The notes beneath the pieces are model-generated. The model made no database searches and was not told the DNA's origin. It was given only the letters and a program-made list of their open reading frames with translations. Shown in pieces: positions 16,481 through 25,137 of a stretch of DNA of 37,746 nucleotides (within the stretch, counting starts at the first letter, position 1; every line of letters starts with the position of its first letter). The position numbers and the translations under genes were made by a program. The stretch is from an uncultured Blautia sp. (GTDB taxonomy: Bacteria > Bacillota > Clostridia > Lachnospirales > Lachnospiraceae): NCBI GenBank assembly GCA_946538475.1, contig CAMNGN010000001.1, forward strand, positions 1 through 37,746. Direction: 5' to 3'.

Positions 16481-17773
16481 TTGAGCGAGAAAAATGTCAT
16501 TCAGGTGAAGAACCTGACAAAAATGTATAAACTGTACGACAAGCCGTCGGACCGTCTTAAAGAGGCACTGGGGCTGTCCCGCAAAAAACGGTACCGTGAA
16601 CATTACGCGCTTCATGACATCAGTTTTAACGTGAGAGAAGGCGAGTGCGTAGGCATAATCGGTGTGAACGGTTCGGGAAAATCGACGATACTGAAGATCA
16701 TCACCGGAGTGCTCACCCCGACATCCGGAACCGTCGAGGTGGACGGCCGGATAAGTGCTCTTCTGGAACTCGGCGCCGGGTTCAATATGGAATATACCGG
16801 ACTCGAGAACGTTTATCTGAACGGCACGATGATCGGTTTTTCCAAGGAAGAGATAGACCGGAGGCTGGATGATATTCTGGCTTTTGCGGATATCGGTGAT
16901 TTTATCCACCAGCCCGTAAAGACCTATTCCAGCGGTATGTTCGTGCGGCTTGCATTTGCCGTGGCCATCAACATAGACCCCGAGATACTCATCGTGGATG
17001 AGGCCCTCTCGGTAGGAGATGTTTTTTTCCAGGCAAAGTGCTTTCATAAATTCGAAGAATTCAAGGAGCAGGGAAGGACCATCCTGATCGTAAGCCACGA
17101 TCTTTCCAGCATTTCCAAATACTGCGACAGAGTCATCCTGTTAAATCAGGGACATCTCCTTGACCAGGGATCGCCCAAAGCCATGGTGGATATGTACAAG
17201 CAGCTGCTGGTACATCAGGATCCGGTGAGGCAGCAGGAAGAAGCGGCCGAGGAGGACGCTTCCGCAGACGGCGACACTCTTTCCGGAGATTCCTGGAAAG
17301 AAGGAATGGCGCTTAATCCGAACACGCTGGAATACGGGGACAAGCAGGCCGAGATCGAGGCCTTCCAGGTCATCGATGAGAAGGGGCACAAGAGCAACAT
17401 CATCGAAAAAGGAACTCCTTTTGATATCCGCGTGAAGGTCCGCTTTAACAAAGAGATCCAGGACCCGATCGTGGCCTATACATTCAAAAACATTCAGGGG
17501 ACAGAGATCACCGGCACAAACACGATGTACGAAAAAGCACATATCGAGCATTCCTCGCCGGGGGACGAATGCATCGTCACCTTTCACCAGAACATGGATA
17601 TGCAGGGCGGTGAGTATCTTCTGTCATTCGGCTGTACCGGATATTGCGGAGGCGATTTCACGGTATTCCACAGGCTGTACGATGCCTGTAATATAACGGT
17701 TGTTTCTACTAAAAATACGGTCGGTTTTTACGATATGAATTCCGTGGTAAAAGTGGAGGAGCTGAGCAAATGA
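16481..17773 (+). CDS. ABC polysaccharide export ATPase with C-terminal Wzt-like domain
   Basis: This powers export with the upstream permease. ABC domain, residues 1-245: Walker A GVNGSGKST (61-69), LLELGAGFN Q-loop area, signature YSSGMFVRLAFA (149-160), Walker B ILIVDEAL (169-176) and H-loop His206. After an acidic linker (about 250-272) a beta-rich domain (about 280-425) contains AEIEAFQVIDEKG, PFDIRVKVRF, FKNIQGTEITGTNT and GGEYLLSFGCTG, the pattern of Wzt C-terminal carbohydrate-binding domains. In O8/O9a systems this domain recognises the modified non-reducing end of the polymer. The start is TTG 16481 after CCGGAGGG. It overlaps the methyltransferase by 4 bases, which ties it to the candidate end-capping enzymes. 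Confidence 0.9.
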   Translation: MSEKNVIQVKNLTKMYKLYDKPSDRLKEALGLSRKKRYREHYALHDISFNVREGECVGIIGVNGSGKSTILKIITGVLTPTSGTVEVDGRISALLELGAGFNMEYTGLENVYLNGTMIGFSKEEIDRRLDDILAFADIGDFIHQPVKTYSSGMFVRLAFAVAINIDPEILIVDEALSVGDVFFQAKCFHKFEEFKEQGRTILIVSHDLSSISKYCDRVILLNQGHLLDQGSPKAMVDMYKQLLVHQDPVRQQEEAAEEDASADGDTLSGDSWKEGMALNPNTLEYGDKQAEIEAFQVIDEKGHKSNIIEKGTPFDIRVKVRFNKEIQDPIVAYTFKNIQGTEITGTNTMYEKAHIEHSSPGDECIVTFHQNMDMQGGEYLLSFGCTGYCGGDFTVFHRLYDACNITVVSTKNTVGFYDMNSVVKVEELSK

Positions 17774-18693
17774 TGCAGGAAAAAATAGGAAATGTCATAC
17801 TGGATCTTTTCTGGTACCCGGGAAAGGATATGTACAGTGACGGCCCTGTGGAGGATGAACTCCTCGAGATCGCCCGGAACACGCGGGAAGAAGACCTGAA
17901 TGCGGTGATCGCCGAGCGGAAGGACTGGTCCGTCATGTACCATTTCTCCGAGATCCGGCAGAACATCATCTCGTGGATGCCGATCGGCAGGTACGATCAT
18001 GTGCTCGAGATCGGTGCGGGATGCGGGGCCATCACGGGAGCGCTGGCAGAAAAAGCGGGTTCGGTCACGGCTGTCGAGCTTTCCAAAAAAAGATCCATGA
18101 TCAACGCGTACCGGAACAGGGACAAGGATAATCTCAGGATCATCGTGGGAAACTTTCTGGATATCGAACCGAACCTGACGGAGAACTATGACTATATCAC
18201 ACTGATCGGTGTGTTTGAATATGCACAGGCTTACATGGGGGATCACAAGCCTTATCTGAAGATGCTGAGCTGCATAGCAAAACATCTCGCCCCCGGCGGA
18301 AAGATCGTGATCGCGATAGAGAACAAGCTCGGCCTCAAGTATTTTGCCGGCTGTACGGAGGATCACGTCGGCGTGCAGTTCAAGGGTATAGAGGGATATC
18401 CCGACAATCCGGGCGTACGCACATTTTCCCGCAAAGAAATGCTGGATATGATAAAGAAGACGGGCGACTTTAAGACCACGGTCTACTATCCGTACCCGGA
18501 TTACAAGTTCCCGATGACGATCTACTCCGACAAATTCCTCCCCAAACCCGGGGAGATCAGGGAATCCTTCCTGAACTACGACAGACAGCGCATCCTTCTG
18601 TTCGATGAGCCGCGCGCCTATGACTCGATCATCGAAGCAGGGCTTTATCCGGAGTTTGCCAACTCATTTCTGATCGTAGCCGAAAAACAATAG
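17770..18693 (+). CDS. SAM-dependent class I methyltransferase, candidate chain-end modifier
   Basis: The protein (307 residues) has a Rossmann methyltransferase core: motif I VLEIGAGCGAITGAL (78-92), the acidic ribose-binding Glu103 in AVELS, and the post-core segment APGGKIVIAIENKLGLKYF. The N-terminal 70 residues (FWYPGKDMYSDGPVED) and the C-terminal part with the DNPGVRTFSRKEM stretch are extra to the core. The substrate cannot be read from sequence. Its start overlaps the Wzt-like gene and the next gene follows after 14 bases. By analogy with WbdD, whose N-terminal methyltransferase caps O8/O9a chains recognised by Wzt, I propose that it methylates the non-reducing end; modification of an internal sugar is the alternative. 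ATG 17770 or 17773 could be the start. Confidence 0.82.
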   Translation: MMQEKIGNVILDLFWYPGKDMYSDGPVEDELLEIARNTREEDLNAVIAERKDWSVMYHFSEIRQNIISWMPIGRYDHVLEIGAGCGAITGALAEKAGSVTAVELSKKRSMINAYRNRDKDNLRIIVGNFLDIEPNLTENYDYITLIGVFEYAQAYMGDHKPYLKMLSCIAKHLAPGGKIVIAIENKLGLKYFAGCTEDHVGVQFKGIEGYPDNPGVRTFSRKEMLDMIKKTGDFKTTVYYPYPDYKFPMTIYSDKFLPKPGEIRESFLNYDRQRILLFDEPRAYDSIIEAGLYPEFANSFLIVAEKQ

Positions 18694-18707
18694 AGAGGAG
18701 GCCGGTC

Positions 18708-19979
18708 ATGAAAGAACTGATCTATAGCAAATTTTCAAATGAGCGGAGCCGGGCGTACGCAGTCCGCACCGATATCTTTGAGGAGGACGGAAAACGGTCT
18801 GTGCGAAAGACGCCGCTGTTTCCGGAAGGCAAAAACCATGTCGCACGCATGGCGCTGCTTCGGACCACTCTTGACAAACAGTACAAAGATGCCGGCTTTG
18901 CGTGCAATAAATGCCATCTCGATGGGGATGAAATGTGGTTTGAGTATGTGGATGCCGATACGCTGGAAGAGAGGATAGACGAGCTGCTCGAAGACAACCG
19001 GGCCGATGAGGCGAGGGAGCTGCTGCTCCTGTTCCTCCGGAAGATCCGGATGATCCATGAGACGGAAGAGTTTCACATGACGGATGAATTCCGCAGCATC
19101 TTCGGCGATGTCGATCTTCCCGAGGGTCTGAAGTGCGCAAAGTACACCAACATCGACCTGATCTGCTCCAACCTTCTGATGACGGAGCCCCGTACAGTGC
19201 TGGATTACGAATGGACAGTCGATTTCCCGGTTCCCGGAAAATATGTGCTTTACCGCAATCTGCATTATCTGGGCGAATTCGGCGTCGGCCGTCTGGAGCT
19301 CAACATGCGCGATCTGTGTTCGCGCCTGGGGATAGACGACGTTCTGCTGAATACTTTCCGAAAGATGGAGGCCTCCTTCCAGGAAGCGATCATCAAAGGA
19401 CATGTGCCTCTTCGCAACCTGTACCATGATATTTCGCCGGGAATAGCGGAATATTATGTGGAAGCGCCGGACTACGCGCAGGTGTATTTCAACATGGGAG
19501 AAGGATACACGGATGAACACGCGGTCGGCGTCCGCGTCAGAGGCGGAAGGATCAACATGACCATTGATATCCCCGAAGGATGCAACGATGTGAGGATCGA
19601 CCCCTGCAGCAGTCCCTGCATGGTGAGCATCCTGCGTCTGGCCCTGGACGGGACCGAGATACCGATACAGCACTATAAACTCTCGGGCGGTTATACAAGA
19701 GGCAAGAGGGCATATTTTACCACGGACGACCCTGCCTTTTCTTCCATAGTCGTTCCCGATGGCACCAAAAAGCTGGAGATCCGCATGAATTTTGTCAAGA
19801 TGAACAAGAAGACTGCGGAGAGAATGATCCAGCTTGAGATGGAGAACGACCGTCAGATGAGGCAGGAAGACAAGCGTGTCCTTCAGCTGATGATGGAGAA
19901 CGAAGGACTGAAGGCCCAGATCAGAGAGATCAAGAATACATCGGTCTGGAAAATGTACGAGATGGTCACTAAAAAATGA
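18708..19979 (+). CDS. Kinase-fold protein with beta-rich domain and coiled-coil tail (WbdD-like partner)
   Basis: Likely to be labelled hypothetical, but the first 240 of 423 residues read like a small-molecule kinase of the protein-kinase/APH fold. Visible signs are a candidate ATP lysine in RKTPLF (Lys34), a hinge-like MWFEYVDADTLEERI (76-90), a catalytic-loop pattern NIDLICSNLL with Asp150 and Asn155 five apart, and DYEW (Asp166) 11 residues later in the DFG place. Residues 245-365 look beta-rich (VRIDPCSSPCMVSI). Residues 366-410 are a charged heptad-like coiled coil, ending NTSVWKMYEMVTKK, which resembles tails on glycan-assembly enzymes. Order and context (methyltransferase, kinase, coil, next to Wzt) match WbdD split over two genes. 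AGAGGAGG precedes ATG 18708. The fold call is from motifs only. Confidence 0.72.
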   Translation: MKELIYSKFSNERSRAYAVRTDIFEEDGKRSVRKTPLFPEGKNHVARMALLRTTLDKQYKDAGFACNKCHLDGDEMWFEYVDADTLEERIDELLEDNRADEARELLLLFLRKIRMIHETEEFHMTDEFRSIFGDVDLPEGLKCAKYTNIDLICSNLLMTEPRTVLDYEWTVDFPVPGKYVLYRNLHYLGEFGVGRLELNMRDLCSRLGIDDVLLNTFRKMEASFQEAIIKGHVPLRNLYHDISPGIAEYYVEAPDYAQVYFNMGEGYTDEHAVGVRVRGGRINMTIDIPEGCNDVRIDPCSSPCMVSILRLALDGTEIPIQHYKLSGGYTRGKRAYFTTDDPAFSSIVVPDGTKKLEIRMNFVKMNKKTAERMIQLEMENDRQMRQEDKRVLQLMMENEGLKAQIREIKNTSVWKMYEMVTKK

Positions 19980-20128
19980 CAAAACCGTTCAAACAGGCCG
20001 AAGCACTCGCTGCTGAGGCCGTAAGAATATGATTCAGCAGGCAAAAATCCCATCGCCGGAGGCGATTTGCATGGATTTTTGCCCGTATCTGTCAAGATAC
20101 GACAGATACAGATAAATGGGAGGGACAG
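19980..20128 (+). promoter_or_regulatory. Structured 149-bp intergenic region with three hairpins
   Basis: Three consecutive stems fill the gap between the kinase-like gene and the first giant glycosyltransferase. CTGCTGA (20010-20016) pairs with TCAGCAG (20034-20040). GGCAAAAATCC (20040-20050) pairs with GGATTTTTGCC (20073-20083) and encloses ATCGCC/GGCGAT (20052-20057 and 20061-20066). GTATCTGTC (20085-20093) pairs with GACAGATAC (20101-20109). The ribosome binding site GGGAGGG follows. No clear promoter was seen. It may be an attenuator, an antitermination leader or an RNA processing site inside the operon. Confidence 0.5.
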
Positions 20129-22615
20129 ATGCCGGATAAGAATGTGACGATTGATTCCTGCCGGGTAGAGCACGAAAACGGCGGAACATTGGTAATATCG
20201 GGTTGGGCAGGTTTTACCGGCGACAGTCCGCGCTTTCAGGTAAGGTGCGGCAACCGTTCCGCAGCCTTTACATACAACGAGGTCCCCAGACCGGATGTCG
20301 AACAGGCACACCCGTCCCTTGCCGGCTGTAAGCCGGGGTTCGAGATCGGGATACCGGGGATGGACAAAGTGATCCGGGACGGAGAATGTGTGAAGGTCAG
20401 GGCTCTCTGCGGATCTTCCGTTTTTCGTATTTACCGGGCAACAGCCGAAGATATAAAGAAGGAGCTTGGAGAAAGCACGCTCAAATATCTGATCGAGAGC
20501 ACCGAGAGACGAAAAGACGATATCTGGATCAGAGGATGGACTGTCTCCCGTGCGGGGCAGGCACAGATCGCTGCGGTCGGGGATAACGAAGAGCAGATAC
20601 CGGATGTGCGTATCGAATATCAGAGAAGGATGGATCTCTCGGAGGTGTTCCACGTAGACCTGTCCTGCTGCACCGGCTTTGAGATGCTTATCCCCCGCGG
20701 CAGTGTTTCCGGAAAGAATCTGATACTGCGTTTTTCAAACGAGTTTTCGGTTCAGGAATATAAGCTGAACCTCTGCAGATTTGACGCCGAGAACACAAGA
20801 GCAGGGCGCGCGGTCCGTCTTCTCACGGGCCCGGGTTCGGAAAAGAACAGAGAGATCATAGAAAAATACGGCCTCCGCAATTTCTGCGGTTATCTGGCCG
20901 AGCGTTCGCTCCCCTGGGGAGAACACTACGACTTTTATCTGAAGAATACATCAGCATCCGCTAAGACACTGAAAGAGCAGAGCCGCACAAACCTTTCTCC
21001 GGCACCGCTGTTCAGTGTGATCGCATCGGTGGAAAAATGGGACGACCGCCTGAACGCGCTTGCGGATTCGCTGGCAGCGCAGAGCTACGGCAACTGGGAG
21101 CTGATCCTGACAGGCCGAAGCAAAAACGACGGTTCGGTCTCGGGCCGGCTGAAGGACAGGCGCGTACGCTTTATGATCTGCCCGGACGGCAGAGGCAGGT
21201 CCGCTGCCCCGGAGGCAGTCCGTGAGGCGGCCGGTGAATATATTGTGTTTGCGGCGGCGGGCAGCAGTTTTGCCCCGGATGCATTGTACAGATACCTGAC
21301 GGTTCTGCACCCGCACCCCGAGACAGCCGTGATCTACGGGGATACGGATCATCATGGGACACATTATGAGGATCCGCTGTTCAAGCCGGAGTACGATCCG
21401 GATTTTCTTCATTCATATAATTACATGGGACTTCCCCTTCTGATCGGAAGGAGCCTTCTGCTTGAAGTGATGCGGGATATGGATTCCGGGGATCATAGCA
21501 CGGCTGCATCCGGGAACGCGGGAAGCGAAAACAACAGTTTTGCCGCACAGATATATGACATACTGCTCAGATGCACGGAACGCACGCAGGAGATCAGGCA
21601 TATTCCTCATGTCCTCTGCCATCTGGAGCAGGAGACGGACGCTGCCCCGTCGGAGGATCTCACCTGTCTGAAAAGACATTTCGAGCGCATGGGGATCTCT
21701 GCGGATGTGACCGGGTCGGAATATCCCGGTGTGGCAGCTGTCAGGTATCCGGTTTCCGGAGATCCAAAGGTCTCTGTCCTGATCCCCAACAAGGATCACG
21801 TGGACGATCTGGACAAATGTCTCAGGTCGGTCCTGGATAAGAGTACGTGGAACAACCTGGAAGTCATTATCATCGAAAACAACAGTACCGAAACGGAGAC
21901 CGAAAAATATTATGCGCAGGCTTCCCGGGATCCCCGGGTAAAGGTCGTGCATTATAAAGGAGATTTCAACTATTCTCTGATCAACAATTTCGGTTCCGCG
22001 GCGGCAACGGGAGAATATCTGATCCTGCTCAATAACGACACCGAAGTGATCGCTCCAAATTGGATCGAATACCTGCTCGGATACTGTGCGCGGGAAGGCA
22101 CCGGCATAGCGGGAGCAAAGCTGTTTTACCCAGACGATACCATTCAGCATGCCGGTATCGTGACGGGGATCGCCGGGATCGCCGGACATCTCGATGTCGG
22201 CAGGGCAAAAGACTATACAGGCCCCCTGATGAGAAATGTCTCTGCCCGCAGGGTAAGCGCGGTCACCGGAGCCTGCATGATGGTGAAAACATCGGTATAC
22301 AGGCAGATCGGCGGGCTCGATCCCGATTTTGCGGTAGCGTTCAACGATGTGGATTTCTGTCTCAGGGCAGCGGCCGAAGGACAGAAGACGGTCTATGTGC
22401 CGCAGGCCCAGCTGTACCATTACGAGTCGAAGTCCAGAGGACTCGAGACAGGTCCCGAGAAAGCGGCACGTTTTGCAAAAGAAACCGCGCTTTTCAGAAG
22501 CAGGCACAAAGGATTCCTCGAAATGGGAGATCCTTATTACAACCCAAACCTGACACTTGACGGAACCGATGGCTCTGAAAAGAATATTTACAGAGGAGAG
22601 GAAACTTGGGAATGA
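20129..22615 (+). CDS. Large glycosyltransferase: one degenerate and one intact GT2 domain
   Basis: An 828-residue protein. Residues 1-235 contain two beta-sandwich-like repeats marked by VISGWAGF and IRGWTVS, probably sugar- or partner-binding. Residues 294-505 align by eye with the first GT2 domain of the next gene, but the acidic metal-binding motif is replaced: AAAGSS at 375-380 where the paralogue has ADHDD, and TGRS where it has SDGS. Residues 546-800 are an intact GT2 domain with VSVLIPNKDHVDDL, IIENNSTE, LLNNDTEV and AFNDVDFCLR, as in rhamnosyltransferase-like enzymes. ATG 20129 follows GGGAGGG. Expected to act at the cytoplasmic membrane face on the growing chain; donor sugar unknown. 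Confidence 0.87.
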   Translation: MPDKNVTIDSCRVEHENGGTLVISGWAGFTGDSPRFQVRCGNRSAAFTYNEVPRPDVEQAHPSLAGCKPGFEIGIPGMDKVIRDGECVKVRALCGSSVFRIYRATAEDIKKELGESTLKYLIESTERRKDDIWIRGWTVSRAGQAQIAAVGDNEEQIPDVRIEYQRRMDLSEVFHVDLSCCTGFEMLIPRGSVSGKNLILRFSNEFSVQEYKLNLCRFDAENTRAGRAVRLLTGPGSEKNREIIEKYGLRNFCGYLAERSLPWGEHYDFYLKNTSASAKTLKEQSRTNLSPAPLFSVIASVEKWDDRLNALADSLAAQSYGNWELILTGRSKNDGSVSGRLKDRRVRFMICPDGRGRSAAPEAVREAAGEYIVFAAAGSSFAPDALYRYLTVLHPHPETAVIYGDTDHHGTHYEDPLFKPEYDPDFLHSYNYMGLPLLIGRSLLLEVMRDMDSGDHSTAASGNAGSENNSFAAQIYDILLRCTERTQEIRHIPHVLCHLEQETDAAPSEDLTCLKRHFERMGISADVTGSEYPGVAAVRYPVSGDPKVSVLIPNKDHVDDLDKCLRSVLDKSTWNNLEVIIIENNSTETETEKYYAQASRDPRVKVVHYKGDFNYSLINNFGSAAATGEYLILLNNDTEVIAPNWIEYLLGYCAREGTGIAGAKLFYPDDTIQHAGIVTGIAGIAGHLDVGRAKDYTGPLMRNVSARRVSAVTGACMMVKTSVYRQIGGLDPDFAVAFNDVDFCLRAAAEGQKTVYVPQAQLYHYESKSRGLETGPEKAARFAKETALFRSRHKGFLEMGDPYYNPNLTLDGTDGSEKNIYRGEETWE

Positions 22616-25131
22616 CGAATCAACAGTTTTTTGTGGTGCGGGAGCGCTTCCTGCTGGATCGCCCCGATGTATATCAGATTCAGGGACTTTTGCCGGACAA
22701 GTGCAAGGTAACCGCAGAACTTGACGGCGAGGTCCTCGTGACGGAAGTCTTCTTTTATCCGTCCGCAGGCGTGATCTCCGGAGTACAGACAGGACCCGAG
22801 TCGCTTGCAAAATATGCGGGACTCAGGGTATATCTGCCCGAGATCACCGAAAAGCACAAGGCCCTTTCCGTTTACTATACACACGAGGGAGAGAGGACCA
22901 GATGGATGTTCATTTTGGCCTCTGACCTTAGAAAACGTCAGGGAAAACCGCAGTACTATATCGAGCAGGAAACGGCAGGCGGCGAGGAACATAAACTGTA
23001 TGTCCGCGGATGGGCCGCAAGCACAAGCCTTGTCGGGCTGCGGCTCTATGACAAAGATAAACAGAGGATAAAGGCGGTCGTCAGAAGAGGACCCAGAAGC
23101 GATGTGGCAGGGATGTTCACGGAGTACAAGATCGATCTGAACTGCGGATTCGAGATAGAAGCCAAAAACATCACGGGCGACTACATCTATCTGGTGATGC
23201 GTGACAGAGAAGGCCGGACCGCGGTTCATAAGATCGGCATAAGCACGCTGTATAAGCTGGATGAAAAGCTCACAAGGTATTACACAAAGGCCATGAAATA
23301 TGTGGGCACGAAGGGCCCGGCCAACCTGGTAAGGCGCGGCGCGAAGGAAGTGGCGGTAAGAGGTGTACGGCTGATCCAGGCAAAGGCACCGGCGTTCATC
23401 GCGAATCCGCTTTCCCGCAGACTGGCAGAAAGGCATTTTCGCCCGCAGAGCTACGACGAATGGCTGCCGAAGCATCTTCCCGACGAGGAAGAACTCAAAA
23501 AACAGCGCAGCCATGTCTTCGAATATACGCCGAAGATCTCGATCGTTGTTCCGTTATACCGCACCGATCCCGAGTACCTCGGCCAGCTGGTCGATTCGGT
23601 GCGCAGGCAGACCTATTCCAACTGGGAGCTGTGTCTTTCCGACGGAAGCGGGGAGGATTCACCGCTCACCGATCTGCTGAACGAACTTGAGGAGACGGAT
23701 CCCCGCATCAAGGCGATCCACAATCATACGCAGCTCAGGATCGCGCAGAACACCAACGCGGCGATAGAAGCCGCAACAGGCGAGTTCATCGGATTTGCGG
23801 ATCACGACGATGCCCTGACCGACGATGCTCTTTTTGAAGTGGTAAAATATCTGAACAAGCACAGAGAGACCGAGATGGTCTACTCGGATGAGGATAAGAT
23901 GTCGGGCAAAGGCACATCGTTCTTTGAGCCGCATTTCAAACCTGACTATAACCCGGATCTGCTTCACACGGTCAATTACATCTGCCATTTCCTGGTGGTA
24001 AAAAGAGAGCTTCTCGACAAAACAGGGCTGCTTCGCCCCGAGTTTGACGGAGCCCAGGACTATGATCTGGTCCTTCGCTGCGTCGAAAATACGAAGAACA
24101 TCGGGCATATTCCCAGGATCCTCTATCACTGGAGAGCGCATGAGCAGTCCACATCCGAAAATCCGGAGAGCAAGGGCTACGCTTTTGCGGCGGGTCAGAG
24201 AGCCATCCAGGCGCACTTTGACCGGCTCGGCATACCGTGCGTCGTGACCTACGGAGAATTCCCGGGGCTCTACAGAACAAAATATACATGGCCCGAAGAG
24301 CCGCTGGTTTCGATCCTCATTCCCAACAAAGATCACATAGACGATCTGAAAAAGTGCATCGATTCCATCACGGCAAAATCGACCTACACCAATTACGAGA
24401 TCATTGTGATCGAGAATAACAGCACAGAAGAGGAAACTTTTGCATTCTATAAAGAGCTTGAGCAGCAGAACCCGAAGGTGCGGGTCGTCTGCTGGTCCGG
24501 TGAATTCAACTATTCTGCGATCAACAATTATGGCGCCGCGGCAGCGAAAGGTGATTACTTCCTTCTGCTCAACAACGATACAGAAGTGATCAACGACAAC
24601 TGGATCGAAGAGCTGCTGGGCTACTGCATGCGCCCCGATGTGGGGATCGTCGGAGCAAGACTGTACTATGGCGACGATACCATTCAGCACGCCGGCGTGA
24701 TCATCGGCTTCGGCAGTATTGCGGGCCATGCCTTTGTGCAGCAGCCCCGCGGAGCTACGGGTTACTGCCACCGGATCATCTGCGCTCAGGACTACAGCGC
24801 GGTGACGGCAGCCTGCATGATGGTCAGAAGAGATGTCTTTGAAGAGGTCGGAGGACTCTCGACAGACCTGGCTGTAGCCTTCAATGATGTAGATTTTTGC
24901 CTGAAAGTTCGTCATGCCGGTTATTTAGTGGTTTACAATCCTTACTGTGAGTTGTATCATTATGAATCGAAGTCCCGCGGTCTCGAAGACACGCCCGAAA
25001 AGATCGAACGCTTCGGACGCGAGATCGCTACGGTAGAAAAACACTGGCCGGGTATTTTCGGTACCCCGGATCCCTACTATAATCCGAACCTGACTCTGGA
25101 AAGTCAGGATTTCTCACTGAAGAGGATTTGA
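22606..25131 (+). CDS. Large glycosyltransferase with two intact GT2 domains
   Basis: An 841-residue paralogue of the preceding gene. It has an N-terminal beta-rich region with LYVRGWAAST (131-140), then a first GT2 domain (about 308-510) with ISIVVPLYRTDPEYL, LSDGSGEDS, the acidic motif ADHDDAL (398-404), MVYSDEDK, and QDYDLVLRC followed by YHWR. The second GT2 domain (about 580-830) has VSILIPNKDHIDDL, VIENNSTEEE, LLNNDTEV and AFNDVDFCLK. Two active centres on one chain suggest that it makes two different linkages or an alternating repeat. TTG 22606 fits the GAGGAG at 22592-22597 best; ATG 22612, overlapping the previous stop as ATGA, is the alternative. It lies 6 bases from the next gene. 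Confidence 0.9.
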   Translation: MGMTNQQFFVVRERFLLDRPDVYQIQGLLPDKCKVTAELDGEVLVTEVFFYPSAGVISGVQTGPESLAKYAGLRVYLPEITEKHKALSVYYTHEGERTRWMFILASDLRKRQGKPQYYIEQETAGGEEHKLYVRGWAASTSLVGLRLYDKDKQRIKAVVRRGPRSDVAGMFTEYKIDLNCGFEIEAKNITGDYIYLVMRDREGRTAVHKIGISTLYKLDEKLTRYYTKAMKYVGTKGPANLVRRGAKEVAVRGVRLIQAKAPAFIANPLSRRLAERHFRPQSYDEWLPKHLPDEEELKKQRSHVFEYTPKISIVVPLYRTDPEYLGQLVDSVRRQTYSNWELCLSDGSGEDSPLTDLLNELEETDPRIKAIHNHTQLRIAQNTNAAIEAATGEFIGFADHDDALTDDALFEVVKYLNKHRETEMVYSDEDKMSGKGTSFFEPHFKPDYNPDLLHTVNYICHFLVVKRELLDKTGLLRPEFDGAQDYDLVLRCVENTKNIGHIPRILYHWRAHEQSTSENPESKGYAFAAGQRAIQAHFDRLGIPCVVTYGEFPGLYRTKYTWPEEPLVSILIPNKDHIDDLKKCIDSITAKSTYTNYEIIVIENNSTEEETFAFYKELEQQNPKVRVVCWSGEFNYSAINNYGAAAAKGDYFLLLNNDTEVINDNWIEELLGYCMRPDVGIVGARLYYGDDTIQHAGVIIGFGSIAGHAFVQQPRGATGYCHRIICAQDYSAVTAACMMVRRDVFEEVGGLSTDLAVAFNDVDFCLKVRHAGYLVVYNPYCELYHYESKSRGLEDTPEKIERFGREIATVEKHWPGIFGTPDPYYNPNLTLESQDFSLKRI

Positions 25132-25137
25132 TAAAAT

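Noticed and set aside
19980..20128. A JUMPstart/ops-type element or known riboswitch in the structured gap
   Set aside because: I could not find the ops core or any consensus of a riboswitch class; only the hairpins are supported.
21413..22810. A 465-codon minus-strand frame opposite the glycosyltransferases
   Set aside because: It crosses the junction of two genes with strong GT2 motifs and shows no motifs of its own.
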